A stretch of DNA of 64,000 nt from Primulina eburnea (taxonomy: Eukaryota; Streptophyta; Magnoliopsida; Lamiales; Gesneriaceae), in contig NC_133105.1 in NCBI RefSeq assembly GCF_022965805.1, forward strand, positions 5,394,001 through 5,458,000, read 5' to 3'. Numbering within the stretch: position 1 is the first letter of the stretch; the number at the start of each line of letters is the position of its first letter. A program made the position numbers and the translations under genes. Below the pieces are notes generated by a model. That model ran no database searches and had not been told where the DNA came from. It saw nothing but the letters and a program-made list of their open reading frames with translations. Below, in pieces: positions 63,993 through 64,000 of this stretch.

Positions 63993-64000
63993 CTCTGTCA

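Larger units (their letters stand above)
60862..64000 (-). mobile_element. Ty3/gypsy chromovirus with a 1.6-kb LTR, running off the window
   Basis: The 3' LTR is 60862-62474 (TGTGACACTC..GGCTATTACA on the plus strand). It is followed by the purine tract (AAGGAGGGGAGAT on the minus strand, 62475-62488), then pol on the minus strand to the window edge. The large LTR and chromodomain fit the Tekay/Del group. The 5' part lies outside, so target duplication and LTR age cannot be assessed here. Confidence 0.88.

Noticed and set aside
60862..64000. CRISPR-like or satellite interpretation of the GC motif array
   Set aside because: Plant nuclear LTR context, irregular spacing and no spacer-repeat architecture; no CRISPR is expected in this genome.

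Overview
This is a window of plant nuclear DNA. It is AT-rich, its genes have many introns with GT-AG borders and long AT-rich spacers, and it holds plant-specific families (a flavanone 3-hydroxylase, a SAUR, an HVA22-like protein, an E2F), a nuclear tRNA-Ser and several classes of plant transposon. The gene content fits a eudicot. A dispersed repeat carrying GAGACGGTCTCAC makes me lean to an asterid, perhaps Lamiales, with low confidence.

Layout. 0.5-6.8 kb (+): a LIN/CERBERUS-type U-box/WD40 E3 ligase in 16 exons. 8.0-12.3 kb (+): a BRE (BABAM2) homologue in 13 exons. 15.9-22.1 kb (+): an arginyl-tRNA synthetase in 18 exons with an apparent transit peptide and a second in-frame start. 23.9-26.3 kb (+): a beta-tubulin in 3 exons. 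27.0-28.6 kb (-): an unrecognised nuclear-looking coiled-coil protein with a DLNL (EAR-like) motif. 30.3-32.6 kb (-): a Lys/Glu-rich gene with three frame breaks, all in homopolymers. 34.1-36.2 kb (-): flavanone 3-hydroxylase in 3 exons. 37.7-47.1 kb (+): an E2F in 13 exons whose eleventh intron holds a nearly pristine 5.4-kb antisense Ty3/gypsy chromovirus (41.1-46.5 kb). 48.1-49.4 kb (-): an HVA22-like i/j protein. 51.0-51.1 kb (-): tRNA-Ser(UGA). 56.5-56.9 kb (-): an intronless SAUR. I joined exons by hand, and every spliced reading frame stays open from start to stop except in the 30-32 kb gene.

The rest is repeat territory. There is a 744-bp hAT-type element with a perfect 8-bp target duplication (54.7-55.4 kb). 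A 335-bp 5'-truncated LINE fragment carries an RNase H domain and a perfect 15-bp target duplication (55.9-56.2 kb). A 2.1-kb composite LTR element has its own 5-bp duplication, in which a small TRIM-like element surrounds an LTR and integrase end of a larger Ty3 element (58.2-60.4 kb). A large Ty3/gypsy element runs off the right edge (60.9-64.0 kb). Its LTR carries a GC-rich CCGCGGGTGCGGT repeat, and its integrase is broken by a 98-bp tandem duplication.

The host genes are unrelated housekeeping, regulatory and metabolic genes and do not form a pathway. The strongest oddities are the young retrotransposon inside the E2F intron with a tRNA-Tyr-like primer site, the composite TRIM/Ty3 element with snRNA-like promoter motifs in its LTR, and the two uncharacterised genes on the minus strand.
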